From Candidatus Kapaibacterium sp. (GTDB lineage: Bacteria; Bacteroidota; Ignavibacteria; Kapaibacteriales; UBA2268): a stretch of 6,756 nt of DNA. Numbering within the stretch: the first letter of the stretch is position 1; each line of letters opens with the position of its first letter. This document shows, in pieces, positions 1 to 6,283 of this stretch. The DNA is taken from positions 1 through 6,756 of the forward strand of contig JAQUZU010000101.1 of assembly GCA_028691175.1 (NCBI GenBank), in the 5' to 3' direction. The position numbers and the translations under genes were made by a program. The notes under the pieces are model-generated. The model saw nothing but the letters and a program-made list of their open reading frames with translations. It had not been told where the DNA came from and did no database searches.

Positions 1-135
1 ATGTTACAATTTTATCGCAACGGCATTGAGTAGCCCGTTGATTGTTCGATATGCGGAACTGAGGAAATATAAGTTGAATATTTGTATTTGCGCACTCCGG
101 AAATATTTGGCATAATGACGGCAATTTATAAAGCA

Positions 136-169
136 AAAGATATAACAAAATAATATTTGTTATATCTTT
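136..169 (-). terminator. AT-rich hairpin downstream of the tRNA, probable terminator
   Basis: A perfect 14-bp inverted repeat (136-149 with 156-169) encloses a 6-nt loop. It begins 6 nt beyond the 3' end of the minus-strand tRNA. Read on the minus strand, the stem ends in a short run of T that continues into an AT-rich stretch. The position suits transcription termination or 3'-end definition of the tRNA precursor. The stem has few G:C pairs and the U-tract is broken by GC, so it would be a weak intrinsic terminator. It could also serve a transcript arriving from the left. Confidence 0.5.
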
Positions 170-174
170 ATTTG

Positions 175-249
175 TGGACTCTATCAGACTTGAACTGATG
201 ACCTCTGCCTTGTCGAGGCAGCACTCTATACCAGCTGAGCTAAGAGTCC
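175..249 (-). tRNA. tRNA-Val (anticodon GAC)
   Basis: The minus strand folds into a complete cloverleaf. The 7-bp acceptor stem is fully paired (243-249 with 176-182), with discriminator A at 175. The D arm has stem GCTC/GAGT and the G18-G19 pair. The anticodon stem is CTGCC/GGCAG, the variable loop has 5 nt, and the T arm is ATCAG/CTGAT around loop TTCAAGT. The loop TCGACAA places anticodon GAC at 214-212, which reads Val codons GUC and GUU. A35 and A73 agree with known valine identity elements. CCA is not encoded, so the CCA-adding enzyme would be needed. The odd point is position 33, which is C (plus-strand G215) where U is almost universal. Shifting the anticodon to restore U33 breaks the stem. 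The gene has its own promoter at 271-302. It is probably functional, but the C33 leaves some doubt. Confidence 0.93.
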
Positions 250-270
250 GTTTGAATATTTCATTGAATA

Positions 271-302
271 CAAAATTACGTCAAATTTTCCGTTTTTCCA
301 AA
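271..302 (-). promoter_or_regulatory. Bacteroidota-type promoter for the tRNA-Val gene
   Basis: Read on the minus strand, TTTG (302-299) is followed by exactly 20 nt and then TAATTTTG (278-271). This matches the Bacteroidota primary-sigma consensus of a -33 TTTG and a -7 TAnnTTTG separated by 19-21 nt. The expected start, about 6-7 nt beyond the -7 box, lies near 264 and would leave a leader of about 15 nt before the mature tRNA at 249. The match is exact in both boxes and in spacing, but it rests on sequence alone. Confidence 0.72.
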
Positions 303-388
303 TCAATACGAGAAAATTTTTTCAACAATATGCAGATTATAGTATCGTCTTATTTAAAATTGAATTAGAAAATCACTCGAGACAATAA

Positions 389-1132
389 ATGGAAATTCCC
401 GATATAATAATCGATAAACTTGCAGGCGCAGAGAGCGTTGCCGTATTGACCGGTGCCGGCATATCTGCCGAAAGCGGAATAAAAACTTTTCGTGACCAAG
501 ATGGCTTGTGGGCGAAATTCTCGCCGGAAGAACTTGCTTCGATGGACGGATTCCTTGCGAATCCGAAGCGTGTCTGGGAATGGTATAACTTGAGAATGGA
601 AGTTGTGAAGAATGCCGAGCCGAATCCCGGGCATTTCGCATTGGCGGAACTGGAGAAAATGTATTCGGATTTTTCGCTTGCAACTCAAAATATCGATCGT
701 TTGCATCAACGTGCCGGCTCAAAAAAAGTACTTGAATTGCACGGCAATCTGGTTGAAAATTTCTGCAATAAATGTCATGCACCATTTCATGGTGAAACCG
801 CTTTGCCGAATGGTCAAGTACCACTTTGTCCTGAATGTGGTGGAAATATTCGTCCTGCGGTTGTCTGGTTTGGCGAAAATCTTCCGGCAGAGGCTCTCCT
901 CGAAGCAGAGACGATAGCCCGCCGTTGCGATGTGTATCTTACGATTGGGACGTCCGGAGCAGTATATCCGGCAGCTGGTTTACCGCTAATTGCTGCTCGG
1001 AGAAAGGCTTTTGTAGTCGAAATCAATCCTAAAGAAACCGAAGTAACGCCATATTTTTCGGCTCATATAAGCGGTGCGAGTGGGGTTGTACTGCCCGAAT
1101 TAGTTAAAAAAATCAAACAGGCACGCAAATGA
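389..1132 (+). CDS. cobB: NAD-dependent protein deacylase, Sir2 family, class III type
   Basis: A 247-residue sirtuin, full length for the bacterial CobB type. It removes acyl groups from protein lysines using NAD+, giving O-acyl-ADP-ribose and nicotinamide in the cytoplasm. The Rossmann NAD-binding motif GAGISAESGIKTFR is at residues 22-35, TQNIDRLH at 99-106, and the catalytic His is H118 in LHGN. The zinc-ribbon cysteines C126, C129, C147 and C150 are all present, followed by VVWFGE at 158-163. Y66-x-x-R69 is the pair that recognises acidic acyl groups in SIRT5 and CobB, so desuccinylase or demalonylase activity is inferred beside deacetylation. The ATG at 389 places the first motif at the usual distance. 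No clear promoter was found in 303-388. The stop overlaps acpS by 4 nt (ATGA), suggesting translational coupling. Confidence 0.95.
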   Translation: MEIPDIIIDKLAGAESVAVLTGAGISAESGIKTFRDQDGLWAKFSPEELASMDGFLANPKRVWEWYNLRMEVVKNAEPNPGHFALAELEKMYSDFSLATQNIDRLHQRAGSKKVLELHGNLVENFCNKCHAPFHGETALPNGQVPLCPECGGNIRPAVVWFGENLPAEALLEAETIARRCDVYLTIGTSGAVYPAAGLPLIAARRKAFVVEINPKETEVTPYFSAHISGASGVVLPELVKKIKQARK

Positions 1133-1506
1133 TTGTTGGAATCGGAACCGATATTATCGAAGTTGAACGCGTAAAAAATATTATCGAAAGATATGGCGAT
1201 AAATTCCTCGGAAAGGTGTTTGCACAGGTCGAAATCGACTATTGCAATACGTGGGGCGAAGCAAGATACCAGCATTTTGCAGCACGTTTTGCGGCAAAAG
1301 AAGCTTTCGGCAAGGCGTTCGGAACGGGAATCACAGCGGAATTTAAATTTTGTGATTTCGCAGTAGAAAACGAATCCGGCGGAAAACCGGTCGCGGTGTT
1401 GAGTGAAGAAATGAAAACAAAACTTGTTGGATGTAATGTTTTTGTATCGTTGGCACATCTCGAAAAACTCGCAACCGCGTATGTAATCATTGAAAAAAAT
1501 GTTTAA
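1129..1506 (+). CDS. acpS: Holo-[acyl-carrier-protein] synthase
   Basis: A 125-residue AcpS-type phosphopantetheinyl transferase, normal length for the trimeric AcpS group. It moves 4'-phosphopantetheine from CoA to the conserved serine of apo-ACP, activating ACP for fatty acid synthesis in the cytoplasm. The N-terminal GIGTDIIEVERV (residues 4-15) carries the Mg2+ ligand D8. The core signature RFAAKEAFGKAFGTGI (53-68) carries E58 and K62. GGKP at 84-87 and the C-terminal SLAHLEKLATAYV (107-119), with H110, match the family's last motif, usually SISH. The ATG overlaps the sirtuin stop as ATGA. The 3' end overlaps the start of ccmB by 8 nt, so all three genes are probably co-transcribed. Each motif is intact, so the assignment is firm. 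Confidence 0.95.
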   Translation: MIVGIGTDIIEVERVKNIIERYGDKFLGKVFAQVEIDYCNTWGEARYQHFAARFAAKEAFGKAFGTGITAEFKFCDFAVENESGGKPVAVLSEEMKTKLVGCNVFVSLAHLEKLATAYVIIEKNV

Positions 1507-2176
1507 GCAAATGAGTAATTTTCGTCATGGCGTGATTGCAGTTTTGCACAAGGAATTTCTAACAGAGATTCGCGAATTTCACTCGATAGCGACAATTTTG
1601 CTCTTAATTGCAATTCTCGTTGTACTGACGGCATTTTGTTTCGGAGAGAAAATTGCAGACACGGAAGCACTGAGTGCAGTGTTCTGGCTCAATATTTATT
1701 TTGTATCGTCGCTCTCGCAATTGCGAACTTTCACAAAAGAATTTGATGGCGGGACTTTATTTTTCTTGCGTTCGATTGTTAGAGCGGACAGCATTTATAT
1801 AGGTAAGTTTTTATTTAATTCGCTACTTGCGTGTTTATCAAATATTTTGCTCGCCGTGTTGTTTCTCGCTGTGCTGTATTCCGGAACCATTACTTCGTTT
1901 GCACCGCTTTTGGCGGGAATTGTTGCGGCTTCAATTGCCATAAGTTCAGTAATGACAACAATTTCCGTAATGCTTTCTTCAGCGTCCGGGCGGGGTTCGC
2001 TTATGCCTGTTCTGGCATTTCCGCTCTTGCTTCCTGTACTGTATATCGGGATAAGTTTCACAAAAGAATGTCTTGGTGGAAACGATGCTTTTTCGGAAAT
2101 TATGTTTTTGCTTGCATATTCCGGCGTAATAATTTCTGCTTCTGCTGTACTGATCGATTACGTCTGGGACGATTAG
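1499..2176 (+). CDS. ccmB: Haem exporter / cytochrome c maturation membrane protein CcmB
   Basis: With the ATG at 1499 the protein has 225 residues, close to the usual CcmB length of about 220. CcmB is the inner-membrane subunit that works with the ATPase CcmA and with CcmC in haem delivery for System I cytochrome c maturation. About six hydrophobic segments are visible, near residues 29-48, 57-75, 104-127, 134-160, 167-187 and 199-221. Family landmarks are the cytoplasmic FDGGTL (82-87) before the third segment and LMPVLAFPLLLPVLYIG (168-184), which resembles the conserved fifth-segment region. An in-frame TTG at 1490 and an ATG at 1511 are alternative starts. The 1499 ATG overlaps the acpS end by 8 nt. 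No CcmA or CcmC gene is in the window, which is unusual next to the compact operons of Proteobacteria. The TAG stop overlaps the convergent TPR gene. Confidence 0.86.
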   Translation: MFKQMSNFRHGVIAVLHKEFLTEIREFHSIATILLLIAILVVLTAFCFGEKIADTEALSAVFWLNIYFVSSLSQLRTFTKEFDGGTLFFLRSIVRADSIYIGKFLFNSLLACLSNILLAVLFLAVLYSGTITSFAPLLAGIVAASIAISSVMTTISVMLSSASGRGSLMPVLAFPLLLPVLYIGISFTKECLGGNDAFSEIMFLLAYSGVIISASAVLIDYVWDD

Positions 2177-3477
2177 TTGAAACGGAATTTAGCGATTGCG
2201 TCTTCAACCATTTTCTCGTATTTAAATTCAAGTTCAGTCGGATAAATCAGTCGTACAATAATTATTTTTCCCTCTTTGATAAAGCCGACCAAGTTTTGCG
2301 TAAAATCCGGAGAATCTCCATCGAACCGAAAGTATGATTTATTTACCAGATAAATTGCCTCGTCGGGGAGTTTCTTTTGCTTATCATAAACAGTATTGAC
2401 ACTGTTTAATTCGAGCAAGGCATGTGTTTTATATTCGTTGAAATAGCCGGAAAGGTCAGCTACAGAGGAAATTCCGAGTTTATCTTGCGTGCTGTCGATA
2501 CATTCAACCATCGCTCCGAGCGAAAACAGTAAACCTACGCGGTCGATTTTTTCCGCAGTAATATAATGAACTATTGCGAAAGAATCTTGATGAATGAACG
2601 AACTAAACTGTTTCGGCATATAAATAGCGTAATTATTTCCATCATCTGAGAAAAATCCGGAATTTGCGATATCGTAGTGGTCGTCAATGGAGTGTAGATA
2701 GGCTTGTCGACGCTGTTCGAGCAATTGTTTGTCTGCAAGAGCCAAATCCTCTTTGCCCATAAAATGATACGTGGCGGCGCGGTTGTTAATTGCGTCGGTG
2801 TTTCCGGAATCTAATGTTATTGCAGTCGTGTAATCTGCAATTGCATTTTCGTAATCTTTTAATTTGTAATAAGAATTTCCGCGTTGTTCATAAATATCCG
2901 GTTTGTCGTATCCTTTTTCGAGTGCCAAATCATAATATTTTATTGCTTCGGCATAATTTTTCATCCTATGGTTTGTTAAAGCATAGTATTTATATGCCAT
3001 AATATTTTGCGAATCGAGTTTAAAAACTATATCCAAATCTTCTATGACAAGCGGATCAAGTTGAAGCGACATATTTGCGATTGCTCTGTTTAGATAAGCT
3101 TCGGCATAATTCGAATCAAGCGAAATTACTTTGCTGAAATTTTGCTTTGACAGCAAAACGCTGTCCGAATACAGCTGTGCATACCCTAAGTAATTATATG
3201 CATTGGGATTTAGTGAATCTAGTGTGATATACAGATTCATATCGTTCATTACAGTTTGCAAATCTCCAAGCATTATGCAGGTAAGAGCACGGCCAAGAAG
3301 TGCCTCGCAATTCTTGCTGTTTTTTGCTAGTATTTTGTCATAAACAGACTTAGCATCTGAATAATTCTGTTTGTTAAATGCTTTTTTTGCTTTATCAAGT
3401 TGAGTCATTTTGGGCTTCGCATGCAAAATCACTAAAGATAAAAGCAAGACCGGCAAAATGATATATATGCGTTTCAT
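2173..3477 (-). CDS. Secreted tetratricopeptide repeat protein with unassigned C-terminal domain
   Basis: The ATG at 3477 gives 434 residues and begins directly with a signal peptide: MKR, a hydrophobic core at 4-19, and a likely signal peptidase I cut after LHA (18-20). The reading frame stays open up to 3540, but that start would bury the signal sequence and run upstream of the promoter. Residues about 25-260 form roughly seven TPR units of about 34 residues. Recognisable helices include AKKAFNKQNYSDAKSVYDKI (30-49), YAEAIKYYDLALEKG (175-189) and YYKLKDYENAIADYTTAI (203-220), with repeated LDS turns ending several units. TPRs bind proteins, so a periplasmic or envelope scaffold role is inferred. 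Residues about 264-434 form a separate domain I cannot assign. Its end, KIIIVRLIYP to AIAKFRF, recalls the PsbP/Mog1-like fold only loosely. The stop codon overlaps ccmB by 4 nt. Confidence 0.85.
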   Translation of the reverse strand: MKRIYIILPVLLLSLVILHAKPKMTQLDKAKKAFNKQNYSDAKSVYDKILAKNSKNCEALLGRALTCIMLGDLQTVMNDMNLYITLDSLNPNAYNYLGYAQLYSDSVLLSKQNFSKVISLDSNYAEAYLNRAIANMSLQLDPLVIEDLDIVFKLDSQNIMAYKYYALTNHRMKNYAEAIKYYDLALEKGYDKPDIYEQRGNSYYKLKDYENAIADYTTAITLDSGNTDAINNRAATYHFMGKEDLALADKQLLEQRRQAYLHSIDDHYDIANSGFFSDDGNNYAIYMPKQFSSFIHQDSFAIVHYITAEKIDRVGLLFSLGAMVECIDSTQDKLGISSVADLSGYFNEYKTHALLELNSVNTVYDKQKKLPDEAIYLVNKSYFRFDGDSPDFTQNLVGFIKEGKIIIVRLIYPTELEFKYEKMVEDAIAKFRFN

Positions 3478-3509
3478 TTTTTTATTATGTTTAGTTTTAT
3501 AAAGATTTC

Positions 3510-3540
3510 CAAAAATACGGATAATGGCGGAAAAAAACAA
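3510..3540 (-). promoter_or_regulatory. Bacteroidota-type promoter for the TPR gene
   Basis: On the minus strand, TTG (3540-3538) is separated by 20 nt from TATTTTTG (3517-3510), an exact TAnnTTTG -7 box. The -33 box reads CTTG rather than the full TTTG. The predicted start near 3503 leaves a leader of about 25 nt before the ATG at 3477. This supports 3477 rather than 3540 as the translation start, since 3540 lies at the -33 box. It has the same architecture and spacing as the tRNA promoter. Confidence 0.65.
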
Positions 3541-3607
3541 GTTAAAAGCAATATTATCGATTTATAAACGTTATAATATTATTAAAATAAATACAGAAGA
3601 TAGACCG

Positions 3608-4105
3608 ATGAAATCGATTACATATATCAGACATGCAAATGCGGAGGGTGGCACTTTCTCGAACGACTTCGCTCGAAATCTTTCTCAGACCGGCAGGGAC
3701 GACGCGTTCAATATGGCTAATATATTTTCGAACGAAAACGAAAGACCGGATTTTGTGCTATCTTCATCTGCGGTTCGTGCAGTGCAGACTTTTTGCTATT
3801 TCGCTGATCGACTGGCAATTCCGAAAGAAAACATTATATATGACAAAGCACTTTATATGGGAAATTGCCGAACGTTGTGTCGGGCAATAGAAGCAGTTCC
3901 GGAGCAACACAACAATTTAATGATTGTGGGGCATAATCCGACTATTTCGGAAATGATTTGCCGCTATGGCGATGTTACAATCGGTAATGTACCGCCATGC
4001 ACGATTGTGAAAATTAATTACGATGCTGACACATGGAGTTTAGCGTTGGATTCTGCAGCAAAAGTTGCAGCAGTCTATTATTCAAGTAAATTCAGAACAA
4101 AATAA
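3608..4105 (+). CDS. sixA: SixA-type phosphohistidine phosphatase, histidine phosphatase superfamily
   Basis: The ATG at 3608 gives 165 residues and starts directly at MKSITYIRHANA, as SixA-type proteins do. The catalytic RH motif is R8-H9, with H9 the phosphate-accepting nucleophile. The second arginine is R57 in LSSSAVRAVQTF (51-62). The second catalytic histidine is H109 in MIVGHNPTIS (105-114). All core residues are present, so an active phosphatase is expected. Family members remove phosphate from phosphohistidine in phosphorelay or phosphotransfer proteins, or act on small substrates; the target here is unknown. The open frame extends back to 3524, but those 28 extra residues precede the conserved first strand and cross the divergent promoter region. 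It leads a run of three closely spaced genes, and 6-18 nt separate it from the next start. No clear promoter was found in 3541-3607, which is AT-rich. Confidence 0.9.
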   Translation: MKSITYIRHANAEGGTFSNDFARNLSQTGRDDAFNMANIFSNENERPDFVLSSSAVRAVQTFCYFADRLAIPKENIIYDKALYMGNCRTLCRAIEAVPEQHNNLMIVGHNPTISEMICRYGDVTIGNVPPCTIVKINYDADTWSLALDSAAKVAAVYYSSKFRTK

Positions 4106-4123
4106 ATAACGATGGAAACAGAA

Positions 4124-4888
4124 ATGAAAAATTCAGGAAAATTTATACTTTTGTGTGCTATGCTTAGCACATTTACAATGACAAACCCGATTTTTGCACA
4201 GCAAAATCAAAAAAAACAAGTAAATAAAATTTCGGATGTTAGAGAAGAAAGGCGGAAAGTTATGAATATTAAAGTTGAAGCGACTACACAAGATGCCGGA
4301 AAACCAATTCAAAAAGCCAAAATTACTTCGAATGACAATATACAGACACTGCTTGAAAACAGACAGTCATTCAGAGATTTTGCCGAGGGAGATTCGTTAA
4401 ATGCTCGCGAACTTGCTGCTATTTTGTGGTGTGCCAATGGAACTAATCGCGAAGGGAAAGGCAGAACAGCCCCAAGTGCTCTTGCAATGAATTTGATAGA
4501 TATTTATGTATTTAATAAAAGCGGCGTGTATAAATGGGATCCGGTAAGCTCAACTATTCTTCCAATTTCAAGTGCTGATATGCGCATTGAAACCGGCATG
4601 CAGGAGTTTGTACAAAACGCCGCACTAAATCTTGTAATGGTATTTGACAGCAAAAAAATCGAAAAACAGAAGCCGGATATGGAACTTGAAAAAGACAAAG
4701 CGGCAATTTATGCCGCTATTGAAGCCGGTGCGATAAGCGAAAATATTTATTTAACTTGTGCCGCATTGAATTTGGGAACAGTTGTCCGCGGTTCGTTTGA
4801 TAATGATAAAATTTTGAATATCCTGCAACTGATGCCTGAAAATTGCAGTGTAATCTGTGCTCAGTCAATCGGCAGAATGCCTAAATAG
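4124..4888 (+). CDS. Exported SagB/ThcOx-type nitroreductase-family flavoprotein
   Basis: The chosen ATG at 4124 gives 254 residues starting MKNSGK. It leads a typical signal peptide with hydrophobic core ILLCAMLSTFTM and probable cleavage after IFA (residue 25). An ATG at 4112 adds only METE, which puts acidic residues before the signal. The mature part is an FMN-dependent nitroreductase fold. NRQSFRDF (79-86) is the FMN-phosphate-binding motif. ELAAILWCANGTNR (96-109) and RTAPSA (114-119) are characteristic of the SagB/ThcOx branch. Residues 198-223 (AIEAGAISENIYL, then LNLGTVVRG) form the second flavin and dimer region. SagB relatives oxidise azolines in peptide natural products, but no cyclodehydratase or precursor peptide lies nearby, so a generic oxidoreductase role is more likely. 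Export is unusual for an FMN enzyme that folds in the cytoplasm. The residue-14 cysteine lacks a proper lipobox. It lies 3 nt before hpnE. Confidence 0.85.
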   Translation: MKNSGKFILLCAMLSTFTMTNPIFAQQNQKKQVNKISDVREERRKVMNIKVEATTQDAGKPIQKAKITSNDNIQTLLENRQSFRDFAEGDSLNARELAAILWCANGTNREGKGRTAPSALAMNLIDIYVFNKSGVYKWDPVSSTILPISSADMRIETGMQEFVQNAALNLVMVFDSKKIEKQKPDMELEKDKAAIYAAIEAGAISENIYLTCAALNLGTVVRGSFDNDKILNILQLMPENCSVICAQSIGRMPK

Positions 4889-4891
4889 TCG

Positions 4892-6229
4892 ATGAACTCT
4901 AAGCAAAAAATTTTAATCCTCGGGGCGGGGATAGCCGGAATGTATGCCGCCGAAAGGCTCGCGGAAGATCAGGATTCGGAAGTTACTCTTCTGGAGGCAA
5001 CCGGACATCTTGGAGGGCGTTGCTTTTCATTTTTCGACGAAAAATCCGGCGAAACAATCGACAACGGACAACATCTTTTTGCGGGAGCATATAGTGACTT
5101 TTTCGATTTCCTGACTCGTTGCGATGCAATGGAAAAGGTTAACGGCTTCGGTGAACTGAAAATTCCGTTTTATTCGCCGGCAAAAGGCGATGAGTATAAC
5201 TTGAATTTAGGCGACGGCAGTAAGTCGTCGCTTTTATTCGGGATACTGGGACAGTCGTATTTTACGCTTCCGGAACGTCTGAAATTACTGAAAACTGCAC
5301 GCAAATTAATTTCTATGAAGCATGTAGATTCCTCGAAAACTGTTGCCGGTTTTTTGCATGAAAGTGGGCAAACCGAATTGTCTATGCGGGCGTTTTGGTC
5401 TCCGTTGACTATTGCAATACTGAATACTTCGCCTCTGAATGCTCCGCTTACACTTCTGGCAAGTGCACTTCGAAAGATGTTTTCCGAAAATTCCGGCAGA
5501 CCGCTTTTGATGTTTCCGACTACGAATTATGCGGATTTATTTGCGAATTATTGCCACATTATGGCATCCAGACATGCAAAAATTGAATATCAAGCACGAG
5601 TTAAACGCATAATAATTAATGATGGACTTGCTCAGGCGGTCGAACTCGAAAATGGAGATATTTTACACGCTGATATTATTGTATCGGCTTTGCCGTATCA
5701 CGCATTACGAAAAGTACTTTCGGACGATATTCTGGCATTGCCCGGTTTTAAAAATCTGATGTTTTATCGTGATTCACAGATTTTATCGGCATACCTTTGG
5801 TATGATAAACCAATCAAAACTCCGGCGATGTTTGCGTTCTTAAACTCCGCGATACAGTGGGGATTTAATCGTCGAAGATTGCAGCCAAGCGAAAGCAAAT
5901 TTCGCTATCCATCGTCATTTGCTTTTACGGTTAGCGATGCGGACAGTCTGAAAGATGTGAACAGATATGAGATAGCAGATTTATTTTCTGAAATTCTGGG
6001 CGATTCGATGTTTGAATTTAAAGGACTGCAGCCGGCACATTGTCGGGTAATTCGATCATATAAAGCGACTTTTGAAGCATATCCGGAATTGGAAAAGTAT
6101 CGAATTGAGCAGGAAACCGAAATCCCGAATTTTGTCTTGTGTGGAGATTGGACTCAAACCGGCTTACCTGCAACTATCGAAGGAGCCGCAAGGAGTGGGA
6201 GGCTGGCTGTCGAAGTACTTCAAAAATAA
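4892..6229 (+). CDS. hpnE: HpnE-type FAD-dependent hydroxysqualene dehydroxylase / desaturase
   Basis: A 445-residue flavin amine oxidase/phytoene desaturase-family protein, full length for HpnE. HpnE reduces hydroxysqualene to squalene, the last step of the HpnC-HpnD-HpnE route that supplies hopanoid synthesis. The dinucleotide fold GAGIAGMYAAERL is at 11-23, with E35 at the end of the second strand and GGR at 41-43. TIDNGQHLF (55-63) is the hallmark of the squalene-associated branch. A central FWSPLTIAILNTSPLNA matches the HpnE FW-PL-A-LNT block. The C-terminal CGDWTQTGLPATIEGAARSG, from residue 417, closes the FAD site. The ATG lies 3 nt after the previous stop, with no internal promoter, so co-transcription is likely. 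HpnC, HpnD and squalene-hopene cyclase are not in view. A carotenoid desaturase is the main alternative, but the DNGQH block favours HpnE. Confidence 0.88.
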   Translation: MNSKQKILILGAGIAGMYAAERLAEDQDSEVTLLEATGHLGGRCFSFFDEKSGETIDNGQHLFAGAYSDFFDFLTRCDAMEKVNGFGELKIPFYSPAKGDEYNLNLGDGSKSSLLFGILGQSYFTLPERLKLLKTARKLISMKHVDSSKTVAGFLHESGQTELSMRAFWSPLTIAILNTSPLNAPLTLLASALRKMFSENSGRPLLMFPTTNYADLFANYCHIMASRHAKIEYQARVKRIIINDGLAQAVELENGDILHADIIVSALPYHALRKVLSDDILALPGFKNLMFYRDSQILSAYLWYDKPIKTPAMFAFLNSAIQWGFNRRRLQPSESKFRYPSSFAFTVSDADSLKDVNRYEIADLFSEILGDSMFEFKGLQPAHCRVIRSYKATFEAYPELEKYRIEQETEIPNFVLCGDWTQTGLPATIEGAARSGRLAVEVLQK

Positions 6230-6234
6230 ACAAT

Positions 6235-6255
6235 GGGCGATCAAATAGATCGCCC
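6235..6255. terminator. Bidirectional intrinsic terminator between convergent genes
   Basis: A perfect 8-bp GC-rich stem (GGGCGATC at 6235-6242, GATCGCCC at 6248-6255) encloses a 5-nt AAATA loop. It begins 5 nt after the hpnE stop and lies 29 nt beyond the end of the convergent barrel gene. On the plus strand it is followed by the T-rich TCTTGTT, and on the minus strand by ATTGTTTATTTTTG. It therefore plausibly stops transcription from both sides, although neither U-tract is perfect. Confidence 0.8.
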
Positions 6256-6283
6256 TCTTGTTAGCACTTGCCGAAAAAACATT

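Noticed and set aside
12..113. 33-codon minus-strand ORF with an ATG at 113
   Set aside because: It is very short, has no promoter or recognisable motif, and competing frames are equally open.
174..368. 64-codon plus-strand open frame
   Set aside because: It lies antisense across the tRNA gene and its promoter, and its translation has no protein-like features.
354..824. 156-codon minus-strand open frame opposite the sirtuin gene
   Set aside because: It is a shadow of a strongly conserved gene. Its translation is rich in Arg, His and Ser without any motif.
1490..1498. TTG start for ccmB
   Set aside because: It adds only three residues, and an ATG at 1499 gives the usual CcmB N-terminus.
3524..3540. 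Head-to-head overlapping long starts for the TPR and sixA genes
   Set aside because: Both extensions precede the conserved N-termini (signal peptide and RH motif), and the TPR promoter covers this spot. Starts at 3477 and 3608 fit better.
3571..3580. TATAAT-like sequence upstream of sixA
   Set aside because: It has no matching -35 or -33 box at proper spacing, and such matches are expected by chance in this AT-rich stretch.
3658..3675. Inverted repeat TCGAACGACTTCGCTCGA, a hairpin-like sequence
   Set aside because: It lies inside the sixA coding region, has no T-tract, and is explained by codon content.
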